8,118 nucleotides of DNA from JASFYU01 sp045046905 (GTDB taxonomy: Bacteria > Bacteroidota > Bacteroidia > Flavobacteriales > Flavobacteriaceae). Under the pieces are notes generated by a model. That model made no database searches. It was not told where the DNA came from and saw only the letters and a list, made by a program, of their open reading frames with translations. The stretch is taken from positions 1-8,118 of the forward strand of contig JASFYU010000020.1 in assembly GCA_045046905.1 (NCBI GenBank), in the 5' to 3' direction. Positions 1 through 7,710 of this stretch are shown one piece after another. Position 1 is the stretch's first letter. Each line of letters opens with the position of its first letter. The position numbers were made by a program, and so were the translations under genes.

Positions 1-18
1 GTTCGGCAATTGCCGAAC
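1..18. terminator. Perfect 18-bp palindrome, probable trxA terminator stem
   Basis: The first 18 bases, GTTCGGCAATTGCCGAAC, equal their own reverse complement, and the GC-rich arms could form a strong RNA hairpin. It lies 27 bp past the thioredoxin stop codon, as expected for a rho-independent terminator on the minus strand. The U-tract needed for that reading would lie left of base 1 and cannot be seen. On the plus strand the stem is followed only by CTTTATAC, a weak tract, so a bidirectional role with an unseen convergent gene is possible. An operator is the alternative; position favours a terminator. Confidence 0.6.
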
Positions 19-45
19 CTTTATACAATAGTCAATTAATTTCTA

Positions 46-363
46 CTACAACAATGCATCGATTGCATCAGTATACACTTTCTTAGGGGAAACGCCCACC
101 TGTCGGCTTACGATTTCACCATCTTTGAACACCAATACCGTAGGTATATTACGCACTCCGTATTTAGCGGCAAATTCCTGATTGGCGTCAACATCTACTT
201 TACCTACAACGGCCTTACCCTCGTATTCGGTACTCACCTCATCAATGATTGGCCCTACCATTCTACAAGGCCCACACCATGCAGCCCAAAAATCCACTAT
301 AACGGGTTTATCACTTTTTAAGACTACTTCGTCAAAAGTAGCATCTGTTATTTCTAATGCCAT
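46..363 (-). CDS. trxA: Thioredoxin
   Basis: This encodes a complete 105-residue thioredoxin, a cytoplasmic dithiol-disulfide oxidoreductase that reduces protein disulfides and is recycled by NADPH-thioredoxin reductase. The active site W29-C30-G31-P32-C33 is intact. D24, the buried acid of the VDFWA strand, and the I73-P74 cis-proline opposite the active site are also present. Length matches classical Trx1 (about 105-110 residues), and there is no signal peptide or membrane segment, so it is cytoplasmic rather than a TlpA/ResA-type protein. The start is ATG at 363; the upstream sequence is AT-rich with no Shine-Dalgarno, as is normal in Bacteroidota. It follows dnaE on the same strand after a 204-bp gap with its own -7 promoter element, so it is probably transcribed independently. 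Its substrates cannot be deduced here. Confidence 0.97.
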   Translation of the reverse strand: MALEITDATFDEVVLKSDKPVIVDFWAAWCGPCRMVGPIIDEVSTEYEGKAVVGKVDVDANQEFAAKYGVRNIPTVLVFKDGEIVSRQVGVSPKKVYTDAIDALL

Positions 364-386
364 GTTACATATTTTTATTGATTACA

Positions 387-394
387 CAAATTTA
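387..394 (-). promoter_or_regulatory. Bacteroidota -7 promoter element for trxA
   Basis: Read on the minus strand the sequence is TAAATTTG, a full match to the Bacteroidota sigma-A -7 consensus TAnnTTTG. It lies 23 bp upstream of the trxA ATG, giving a short AT-rich leader. No clear TTG -33 element is seen at the usual 17-23 bp distance, so the promoter may be weak or depend on an activator. This is the only good promoter match I found in the 204-bp dnaE-trxA gap, which otherwise shows no gene and no convincing dnaE terminator. Confidence 0.5.
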
Positions 395-567
395 GTCAAA
401 TAATCGTCTCTTTACTTACTAACGACAGATACGTTTTGGCTATTGTGGTATCAAGGTAATTTATTCATTTGGTTTGTAATCATCATTCGTTGAAAATGTC
501 AATAATGAACTTATCCAAAACCTCGACTATTAGTGTTACAGATTGCCTCTTAGCTCGCAAAAACGTC

Positions 568-3500
568 TCAATTCAGCTTATAATGCACTTCTTTTTCTTC
601 CAATTGAAGTAATAACTCACTAGAAATCTGAACCTTTTGTTTTCTGCAGGTGAGCTTTACTTTTATTTCCTCCTTCATTTCATAAATAATGAAACTCAGT
701 AGATGATTACCTTTATGAGAAATCAAGGTATCTTTCAAATCGAATATTCCCTCCTCTTTTAGCTCATCGATATTCAATTTGATGGTCAGTTTTTTGGCGT
801 AGTTTTCCATCACTTCCTGAAGCATCATAAAGCTATTGAACTGCAGACGTGGATCTCCTTTTTTACCGGTATCACGATTTACCCACCCTTCACGAACAAA
901 TACTTTGATATATGTAAAAGAATTAATCATCAGAAAATGGCGGTACTTCAAATATTCTTCACCAAAAATTCTAAATTCAAAGGTATCGGTATAATCTTCG
1001 ATTGTAAAAAGCGCCCATCCTTTTCCATTTTTTGAAATCCGGTGTTGTACGTCAGAAATTACCCCGGCAAAGGAAAGCTCTCTATTTACATAGTCCTCTA
1101 AGCTATTGGCACAAGAAACGCTAGCATTGCAAAAAGCATTGATCTCAATCTTAAAATCATCTAAGGGGTGGCCAGAGATATAAATACCCACGACTTCTTT
1201 TTCACGGCGTAGTCTCTCCATAGTACCCCATTCCTCACACGGAGGCACCTCAGGTTCTGGAATTTGAGCTTCACTAATACCTCCGAACATATCCATCTGA
1301 GAAGAATTTTTATTCTCCTGAAACTTTGAAGCAGATTTTATGACCTTCTCTAAAAAGGTAATACCATCACCTTCATTATGAAAGTACTGCGCCCTGTGGG
1401 TGGCACCAAAAGAATCAAATCCGCCTGCTACAGCCAAATTCTCGAATGCCTTTTTATTGGCTGCTCTCAAATCAATGCGTTTGGCTAAATCGAAGACTGA
1501 CATAAAAGGGCCGTCTTTTTTTCTATATTCTACGATGGTCTCAACTGCGGCACGACCTACGCCCTTGATTGCTCCCATACCAAAACGCACAGCACCATTT
1601 TTATTTACGGCGAACTTATAGTATGATTCATTGACATCAGGGCCCAAAACCTCTAATCCCATACGTTTACATTCCTCCATAAAAAAGGTTACCTGCTTAA
1701 TATCATTCATGTTATTACTCAACACGGCCGCCATATATTCGGCAGGGTAATGCGCCTTTAAATAAGCGGTCTGGTACGCGATATATGCATAGCAGGTAGA
1801 ATGGCTTTTATTGAAAGCATAGGAAGCAAAGGCCTCCCAGTCTTTCCATATTTTTTCAAGGATATCTCTAGGGTGTCCCTTTTTCTCACCACCATCTAAA
1901 AATTGTGGTTTTAATTTCTCTAGCAGTGCAAGTATTTTTTTTCCCATGGCCTTTCGGAGGACATCTGCCTCGCCTTTCGAAAAACCCGCAAGCTTTTGTG
2001 AAAGCAACATCACCTGCTCTTGATATACCGTAATACCATAAGTCTCTTTCAGGTACTCTTCCATATCAGGAAGGTCATAGGTAATCTCGGCCATACCGTT
2101 TTTTCGCGCAATAAAGTCGGGAATGTACTCCATGGGGCCTGGCCGGTACAAGGCATTCATAGCAATGAGGTCATCAAACACCGAAGGCTTGAGGTCCTTC
2201 ATATGTTTTTGCATTCCCTGCGATTCATATTGAAAAACACCTACGGTATCACCCCTTTGAAAAAGCTCGTATGTTTTCTCATCGTCTAGAGGAAAATCAT
2301 CGGGTATCAATTCGATATTGTGCTTGGCCTTAACAATCTTGACGGTATCCTTGATCAAGGTCAGGGTCTTCAAGCCTAAGAAATCCATCTTTAGCAAGCC
2401 CGCATCCTCTACAACAGAGTTGTCGAATTGGGTAACGTACAAATTAGAGTCCTTGGCAGTAGCGACCGGAACAAAATTGGTAATATCACTGGGTGTGATA
2501 ATCACCCCACACGCATGAATTCCTGTATTTCGCAATGACCCTTCTAATACTCTCGCCATTCTCAGGGTTCGCCCCTCTAAATCATCACCTTCAGAAATAT
2601 TCAACAACTCATGAACTTTCACTAAATCATCGGCACGAAACTTCTTTTTCAAGTCTGCCTCAGGCACTCCGAAAATATTTTTGAGCTTAGACATGGTCGG
2701 GATCAACTTTGCAATCCGATCCGCATCGCCCAAAGGCAGATCCAGCACTCTCGCCGTATCACGAATAGACGATTTAGCGGCCATAGTACCATAGGTGATA
2801 ATTTGCGCCACCTGATTAGAACCGTATTTATCAATGACATAGTCCATCACCCGGCCACGGCCTTCATCATCAAAATCGATATCAATATCAGGCATCGATA
2901 CCCTATCGGGGTTCAAAAATCGCTCAAAAAGAAGATCGTATTTTAAGGGGTCTATATTGGTAATCTTAAGGCAGTAAGCCACCACAGACCCTGCTGCCGA
3001 GCCCCTACCCGGCCCTACGGAGACATCCATATTTCGAGCTTCACGAATAAAATCCTCAACAATTAAAAAATAGCCAGGATATCCTGAGTTTTTAATAATC
3101 ATTAACTCAAAATCTAAACGCTCTCTAATTTCAGGGGTAATCTCCTCGTACCTATTTTCAGCCCCTTCATAGGTGATATGCCTCAGATAAGCGTTCTCTC
3201 CGCGTTTACCGCCATCAGTTTCATCTTCGGCAACTTTAAACTCTGATGGAATATCAAACTTGGGTAGGAGCACATCGCGAGCCAATTCAAAGGGCTCAAT
3301 TTTGTCAACAACCTCTTGAACGTTCGAAATAGCAGTAGGAATATCTTTAAAGAGTTCTTTCATCTCATCTTGAGACTTGAAATAATATTCCTGATTAGGA
3401 AGTCCGTAGCGATACCCACGTCCGCGACCTATGGGCGTAGCTTGTTTTTCACCATCTTTTACGCACAATAAAATATCATGAGCATTCGCATCGTCTTTGG

Positions 3501-4953
3501 CGCAATAATAGGTGTTATTCGTCGCTATCAATTGCACTTCATGCTTTTTAGCAAACTCCAACAAGACTTTGTTCACACGGTCTTCATCTTCTTGCCCGTG
3601 ACGCATGATTTCAATATAGAGGTCATCTCCGAACTGCTCTTTCCACCATAACAGGGCTTCCTCTGCTTGTTTTTCGCCTACATTCAAGACTTTTCCGGGC
3701 ACTTCGCCGTACAGGTTTCCTGTCAAGACTATAATATCTTCCTTATACTGTTGTATAATTTTTTTATCAATTCGCGGCACATAGTAAAATCCATCCGTAT
3801 AGGCTGTAGACGACATTTTACACAAATTGTGATAGCCTTTTTTATTTTTGGCCAAGACTACGATTTGATACCCATGGTCTTTTACACTTTTATTGGTATG
3901 GTCCTCACATACAAAAAACTCACAGCCGATAATCGGTTTAATTTCGAGCCCCGATGGGGCTTCTCCGTTTTCCTCGGCAATCGCATTTTCTTCTTTGACC
4001 CTGGCATTATGGGCCTTTACCTCTTTCACAAAATGGAAGGCCCCCATCATATTCGCATGATCCGTCAGGGCTACAGCAGCCATATTCTTTTCAGATGCTG
4101 AACGTACTAAGTCTTTAATATTGATGGTAGACTGCAGTACCGAAAACTGTGAATGGTTATGCAGATGAACAAAGTGTGCATCTTCAAGGATCTTGATATT
4201 CATATCAATCTCTTCTTGAGAAACACCAGCGGTATCTTTTTCCCAAAGGGCATCTGCTATTTTTTTAGATGCTTTTTTTAGATTGATGTGCCTTAAGCCA
4301 ATAAGAACAACTTCTTGAGGATTGGCTTCCGAAAAGTTCCGGAAATAATCAGGCTTCACATCTAATTGCTCTTGGCTATAGTGCTTTTTACGAAGCAATT
4401 CCAAAAAACAACGAGTGGTCGCCTCAACATCGGCCGTAGCATTATGTGCGTCACCAAAGGGCTCCTTAAAAAGATATTCATAAAGCTCAGTCAGTGTCGG
4501 CAATTTGAATTTTCCGCCACGACCTCCGGGTATCTGGCACAGTTGTGCCGTATGTTCTGTACAAGTATCTAAGACAGGAAGTTCCTGCAATGCGTTTTCT
4601 ACCTGTAGACGATGAAATTCGGCCCCCATGATATTCAAATCAAAGCCCACATTCTGACCTACGACAAATTTAGTTTTAGAAAGGGCTTCGTTAAATTTTT
4701 CGAGTACCTCACTCAGGGCAATACCTTTTTGTTCGGCAAGTGCCGTGGAAATGCCGTGTATTTGTTCCGCATCATAGGGGATATTAAAGCCATCGGGGCG
4801 AACCAGATAGTCTTGATGCTCTACCAAGTTACCCATATCATCATGCAACTGCCAAGCAATCTGTATACAACGTGGCCAGTTATCAGTATCGGTAATCGGA
4901 GCGTTCCATCGTTTTGGAAGTCCCGTAGTTTCAGTATCAAAAATAAGGTACAT
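568..4953 (-). CDS. dnaE: DNA polymerase III alpha subunit with fused N-terminal DEDDh exonuclease
   Basis: This is the replicative polymerase, 1461 residues from the preferred ATG at 4953. Residues 1 to about 185 form a DnaQ-like 3'-5' exonuclease: D6 and E8 (ExoI), N101 and D105 (ExoII), H170 and D175 (ExoIII). A linker leads to the PHP domain at about 261, with H263-x-H265, D298-H299, E345 and H492 retained, but Gln274 where most PHP domains have the Asp of an LDG motif. The palm has GPGRGSAAGS (647-656) and catalytic D691, D693 and D857. HhH motifs follow at about 1125-1183, then a beta-clamp motif QMDMF (1219-1223), an OB fold (about 1293-1354) and a short C-terminus. E. coli alpha is 1160 residues; the excess is largely the exonuclease. 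In-frame GTG (4989) and ATG (4986) starts exist, but MYLIFDTETTG is the natural start of the exonuclease fold and the earlier codons fall inside the upstream repeat arm. The two proofreading-type domains are seen; their activities are inferred. Confidence 0.96.
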   Translation of the reverse strand: MYLIFDTETTGLPKRWNAPITDTDNWPRCIQIAWQLHDDMGNLVEHQDYLVRPDGFNIPYDAEQIHGISTALAEQKGIALSEVLEKFNEALSKTKFVVGQNVGFDLNIMGAEFHRLQVENALQELPVLDTCTEHTAQLCQIPGGRGGKFKLPTLTELYEYLFKEPFGDAHNATADVEATTRCFLELLRKKHYSQEQLDVKPDYFRNFSEANPQEVVLIGLRHINLKKASKKIADALWEKDTAGVSQEEIDMNIKILEDAHFVHLHNHSQFSVLQSTINIKDLVRSASEKNMAAVALTDHANMMGAFHFVKEVKAHNARVKEENAIAEENGEAPSGLEIKPIIGCEFFVCEDHTNKSVKDHGYQIVVLAKNKKGYHNLCKMSSTAYTDGFYYVPRIDKKIIQQYKEDIIVLTGNLYGEVPGKVLNVGEKQAEEALLWWKEQFGDDLYIEIMRHGQEDEDRVNKVLLEFAKKHEVQLIATNNTYYCAKDDANAHDILLCVKDGEKQATPIGRGRGYRYGLPNQEYYFKSQDEMKELFKDIPTAISNVQEVVDKIEPFELARDVLLPKFDIPSEFKVAEDETDGGKRGENAYLRHITYEGAENRYEEITPEIRERLDFELMIIKNSGYPGYFLIVEDFIREARNMDVSVGPGRGSAAGSVVAYCLKITNIDPLKYDLLFERFLNPDRVSMPDIDIDFDDEGRGRVMDYVIDKYGSNQVAQIITYGTMAAKSSIRDTARVLDLPLGDADRIAKLIPTMSKLKNIFGVPEADLKKKFRADDLVKVHELLNISEGDDLEGRTLRMARVLEGSLRNTGIHACGVIITPSDITNFVPVATAKDSNLYVTQFDNSVVEDAGLLKMDFLGLKTLTLIKDTVKIVKAKHNIELIPDDFPLDDEKTYELFQRGDTVGVFQYESQGMQKHMKDLKPSVFDDLIAMNALYRPGPMEYIPDFIARKNGMAEITYDLPDMEEYLKETYGITVYQEQVMLLSQKLAGFSKGEADVLRKAMGKKILALLEKLKPQFLDGGEKKGHPRDILEKIWKDWEAFASYAFNKSHSTCYAYIAYQTAYLKAHYPAEYMAAVLSNNMNDIKQVTFFMEECKRMGLEVLGPDVNESYYKFAVNKNGAVRFGMGAIKGVGRAAVETIVEYRKKDGPFMSVFDLAKRIDLRAANKKAFENLAVAGGFDSFGATHRAQYFHNEGDGITFLEKVIKSASKFQENKNSSQMDMFGGISEAQIPEPEVPPCEEWGTMERLRREKEVVGIYISGHPLDDFKIEINAFCNASVSCANSLEDYVNRELSFAGVISDVQHRISKNGKGWALFTIEDYTDTFEFRIFGEEYLKYRHFLMINSFTYIKVFVREGWVNRDTGKKGDPRLQFNSFMMLQEVMENYAKKLTIKLNIDELKEEGIFDLKDTLISHKGNHLLSFIIYEMKEEIKVKLTCRKQKVQISSELLLQLEEKEVHYKLN

Positions 4954-4961
4954 GCAGGGCG

Positions 4962-5151
4962 TTTTATCAGTCAAAAATATACTCATCACATATAGAAATT
5001 CGGGAATTTAGGCAAATTTGTTTTTTTCTTTGCCAAGGCAAAATTTTTAAGCATAGCCGGAACTACGGTTTAAAATTTTAACGTAGGAAAAGGGAAAAGA
5101 AAGAGCATAAAAACCGAAAGTTTATGTGTGATGAGTATTATACTGATAAAA
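4962..5151. repeat. Long imperfect palindromic repeat, copy A (upstream of dnaE)
   Basis: The outer arms are TTTTATCAGT at 4962-4971 against its exact reverse complement at 5142-5151, then ATACTCATCACA at 4979-4990 against its exact reverse complement at 5127-5138. The next 13 positions inward (4991-5003 against 5114-5126) match at 9, with two further differences readable as G-U pairs. The centre is near 5057-5068 (CCGGAACTACGG, flanked by AT-rich arms ending in TTAAAATTTTAA). Internal TTTGCC-AA-GGCAAA forms a short stem at 5030-5043. Bases 4982-5081 recur at 8015-8114 in direct orientation, 92 of 100 identical without gaps. There is no transposase and no obvious target-site duplication. It could be a MITE-like or REP-like element or a structured RNA; which one is not decided by the sequence. 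Confidence 0.75.
5013..5041 (-). promoter_or_regulatory. Possible dnaE promoter inside repeat copy A
   Basis: On the minus strand, CAAATTTG (5013-5020) matches the Bacteroidota -7 consensus TAnnTTTG at 7 of 8 positions including all of TTTG. A TTG (5039-5041) lies 18 bp upstream, a typical -33 spacing. Transcription would start near 5008 and give a leader of roughly 55 bases to the ATG at 4953. In repeat copy B the corresponding bases read TAAATTCG and the TTG is changed to CTG, so the copy next to dnaE is the better promoter. This is a consensus match only. Confidence 0.4.
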
Positions 5152-5199
5152 ATAGTAAAAAACGACCCCATGAAAAAGGACAGTTGTCAGTAGTTATTA

Positions 5200-5211
5200 A
5201 CGTCATGACGT
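5200..5211. promoter_or_regulatory. 12-bp perfect palindrome, candidate operator upstream of the sulfatase
   Basis: ACGTCATGACGT is a perfect palindrome located 59 bp before the sulfatase ATG, within the 119-bp stretch between repeat copy A and the gene. The position suits a transcription factor site. A weak -7-like TATCTTCA lies between it and the start (5242-5249), but its match to TAnnTTTG is incomplete. No regulator gene is present in the window to pair with it, and a 12-bp palindrome can arise by chance. Confidence 0.25.
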
Positions 5212-5270
5212 GCCATTGCTTTCTTGTTTCAATATTATCGCTATCTTCAACCCAAGTATAAGCTTCTGAA

Positions 5271-6677
5271 ATGAAAAATCTTTTATTATTATTATTAACC
5301 TTATCTGCCTGTACGACCAAGCAAAAACAAAAAGAGCACCAAGAACAGAAACCGCCCAACTTTATCATCATTTTCGCCGATGATTTGGGTTATGGTGATT
5401 TAGGAGCTTATGGCCACCCGACCATTAAAACTCCTAATCTAGACCGCATGGCCCATGAAGGTCAAAAATGGACCAACTTTTACGCCGGGGCCAGTGTCTG
5501 CACCCCTAGTCGGGCTGCGCTATTGACAGGTAGACTACCTATTCGCAGTGGCATGTCGAGTAATAAAAATCGGGTTCTTTTTCCAGATTCTAAAAACGGC
5601 CTACCTGCCAGTGAAATCACTTTGGCCGAACAACTAAAAACGGTTGGGTATGCAACCGCTTGTATCGGAAAATGGCATTTGGGCCACAAAGAGCAATACC
5701 TGCCGACTAATAATGGCTTTGATTATTATTTCGGAATCCCTTATTCGAATGATATGGATAAGATTGCTGGGGAACCCTATTGGGACTACTGGAAACAACC
5801 CAATGATTCTATAAAAATCGAGCATTTTAATGTGCCCTTATTACGAAATACCGAAATCATAGAGCGACCGGCCAATCAACATACGATTACAACGCGCTAT
5901 TCAGATGAGGCAGTTTCATATATCAAACAACACAAGAACGAACCCTTTTTTGTGTATTTGGCGCATAACCTTCCGCATATTCCCCTATTTGCCTCCGACG
6001 CATTTAAAGGCACTAGCAAAAGAGGATTGTATGGCGATGTTTTGGAGGAAATTGATAATGGGGTAGGAAAAATATTGAAGACACTAAGGGAAGAAGGATT
6101 GGCGGAAAATACGATTGTAGTTTTCACTTCCGACAATGGGCCTTGGCTTCCTTTTAAATTGAACGGTGGTAGTGCCGGACTTCTAAAAGCCGGAAAGGGA
6201 ACCACCTGGGAAGGTGGCATGCGCGAACCTGGAATCTTTTGGAGCCCCGGAAAAATCGCTCCGGGCGTGGTCACAGATTTAGGATCGACCCTAGATCTTT
6301 TTACAACATTTAGTAAGATTGCGGGCGCGAAACTGCCCAAAGACCGAATTCTTGATGGGGTCGATTTGAGCCCCACCTTGTTCGAACAAAAGAAAAGTCC
6401 GCGTAAAAGCCTTCTATACTACCGAGGCACCGAACTCTACGCCGCACGAATGGGCGATTACAAAGCACACTTTATTACCCAAGGCGCCTATGGCGAATTT
6501 GGCAAACGACAAGAACACGACCCTCCACTTCTATACAATCTCAACCATGACCCTGGCGAGAAGTACGATATCGCAGCGGAACGAGCTGAAGTAATAAAGC
6601 AAATCAATACTTTGGTTCAGACCCACCAATCTAATCTAATCAAAGGCGAAGACATGTTGGCTGACAGAGAAGAGTAG
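5271..6677 (+). CDS. Arylsulfatase A-like formylglycine sulfatase, surface or periplasmic lipoprotein
   Basis: This is a 468-residue family S1 sulfatase that hydrolyses a sulfate ester, probably on a glycan; the substrate is unknown. The signature C77-T-P-S-R81 followed by T86-G87-R88 marks a Cys-type enzyme whose Cys77 must be converted to formylglycine. By comparison with human arylsulfatase A, calcium is held by D37, D38, D288 and N289, and other active-site residues are K134 and H136 (GKWHLG), H236 and K309 (GKGTTWEGG). The similarity to arylsulfatase A around the signature and in the GIPYS segment (156-160) is notable. A very short signal peptide ends in lipobox L-S-A-C14, followed by a polar linker rich in K, Q and E, so it should be lipid-anchored. 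A stop lies just upstream in frame (5259-5261), fixing ATG 5271 as the first ATG. It is divergent from dnaE and convergent with the propeller gene. No maturase (anSME or FGE) is in the window. Confidence 0.95.
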   Translation: MKNLLLLLLTLSACTTKQKQKEHQEQKPPNFIIIFADDLGYGDLGAYGHPTIKTPNLDRMAHEGQKWTNFYAGASVCTPSRAALLTGRLPIRSGMSSNKNRVLFPDSKNGLPASEITLAEQLKTVGYATACIGKWHLGHKEQYLPTNNGFDYYFGIPYSNDMDKIAGEPYWDYWKQPNDSIKIEHFNVPLLRNTEIIERPANQHTITTRYSDEAVSYIKQHKNEPFFVYLAHNLPHIPLFASDAFKGTSKRGLYGDVLEEIDNGVGKILKTLREEGLAENTIVVFTSDNGPWLPFKLNGGSAGLLKAGKGTTWEGGMREPGIFWSPGKIAPGVVTDLGSTLDLFTTFSKIAGAKLPKDRILDGVDLSPTLFEQKKSPRKSLLYYRGTELYAARMGDYKAHFITQGAYGEFGKRQEHDPPLLYNLNHDPGEKYDIAAERAEVIKQINTLVQTHQSNLIKGEDMLADREE

Positions 6678-6744
6678 CAGACAACAGAAACCCTATATAA
6701 GAAGAGGGCCAAGCATTGGATTGAGTCAAAAGAACTAAAGCCCC

Positions 6745-7710
6745 TTATTTATCTGCACCTTTTTTGGGCACGTGAATTTCAACCTTGTTATGCATGGTAT
6801 ACAAATGAAAGATCGACCCTATTGAAACCAATATTCCGCTAGAGGTATTCTCACCCATTATTGGGTTTTGACCATATTTTTTCCAATGCACCAAATCTGA
6901 TGAAGCGGCCACATTTGTTGACCATTCGCTCCAATCTTCAAAAGCGGTTCCATGATAGTACGCATAATACCAACCTTTGTATTTAATAATTTGGTTCACC
7001 GCCAGACCGTATTGGTCATATGGCTCAGGTCCCATCTCAATGACCGGATCATCTTGTATATTGGTCCATACTTTAAGATCCTCTGAAGTGGCCAACCAAA
7101 TACCTAAGTCACCGCGCTCGTAGAACAAATACCAAATCTCATTTTCCTGCCAAACCGTCGGAGTGCCATAAGGCCCTTTACTCAAGGGCGAACCATCGAA
7201 TTTTCGAATGTCTAATGAACCATGATCTGTCCAATGAATTCGATCTAAAGAGCTAAGCCTATGGGCGATATCATCTTTACCCTCAGCAAACATATGATAC
7301 GTACCATCTACTTTTAAAACCATCATATCCTCTGTCCAGTTTTCATCAAAAATGGGGTTGTCCGCATATCGTGTCCACGAAACGCCATCCGAAGAGGTGG
7401 CGTAACCTAGAGAAAGTGATGTGCTTTCAGATCCAAAACCAGTATACCACATATGGTATGTGTCTTCTTCCTTTAAAATATAACCCCTTTCTTGAATTTT
7501 TTCATCCCAGCTTGCCTTTCCCGTACCGGAAAATACCGGATTTTCAGAAATAGATTGAAATTGGACCAATTCAGCAGGAAAAGGAACAGAATCAATAGAC
7601 AGAGCGATGTTTATTGAGTCATTTTTAAGCTGTTCATTTGATTTTGACCTGTTACCGCAGGCCGTAAAAAAAGCCAGAACAATAATGGCTAAAGGAATAC
7701 GAAATTTCAT
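6745..7710 (-). CDS. Five-bladed beta-propeller lipoprotein, glycoside hydrolase-like (family unassigned)
   Basis: From the preferred ATG at 7710 this is a 321-residue lipoprotein: hydrophobic signal (residues 4-17), lipobox F-T-A-C18, then a polar linker to about residue 45. The rest shows about five repeats of the type strand, YHMWYTG, strand, then ATSxDGxxWTRYxxNPI: about 77-121, 128-169, 182-225, 238-285 and 292-317. This pattern belongs to the five-bladed propeller superfamily of GH32, GH43, GH117 and GH130. Acidic residues at blade entrances (D69 in SWDE, E127-D128, E198 in FYER, D232) are candidate catalytic groups, but I cannot align them to a named family, so enzyme activity is inferred. 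An upstream in-frame ATG (7782) would add 24 residues in front of an obvious signal peptide and is disfavoured. The gene is convergent with the sulfatase, separated by 67 bp, so the two are not an operon but may act on the same glycan. Confidence 0.82.
   Translation of the reverse strand: MKFRIPLAIIVLAFFTACGNRSKSNEQLKNDSINIALSIDSVPFPAELVQFQSISENPVFSGTGKASWDEKIQERGYILKEEDTYHMWYTGFGSESTSLSLGYATSSDGVSWTRYADNPIFDENWTEDMMVLKVDGTYHMFAEGKDDIAHRLSSLDRIHWTDHGSLDIRKFDGSPLSKGPYGTPTVWQENEIWYLFYERGDLGIWLATSEDLKVWTNIQDDPVIEMGPEPYDQYGLAVNQIIKYKGWYYAYYHGTAFEDWSEWSTNVAASSDLVHWKKYGQNPIMGENTSSGILVSIGSIFHLYTMHNKVEIHVPKKGADK

Noticed and set aside
3667..4101. 144-residue plus-strand frame inside dnaE
   Set aside because: It is antisense to the PHP region of dnaE and its composition reflects the opposite strand.
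5131..5193. Short plus-strand frame beginning ATGAGTATT, resembling the extended dnaE N-terminus
   Set aside because: The likeness comes from the inverted-repeat arms; the frame stops after 20 codons and shows no sign of being a gene.
5897..6376. 159-residue minus-strand frame inside the sulfatase
   Set aside because: It is antisense to a clearly conserved sulfatase domain and has no recognisable features of its own.
6678..6744. Bidirectional terminator between the convergent sulfatase and propeller genes
   Set aside because: Only weak stems are visible (CCAA-GCA-TTGG and a distant GGGC/GCCC pair) and none is followed by a good T-run, so I did not annotate one.
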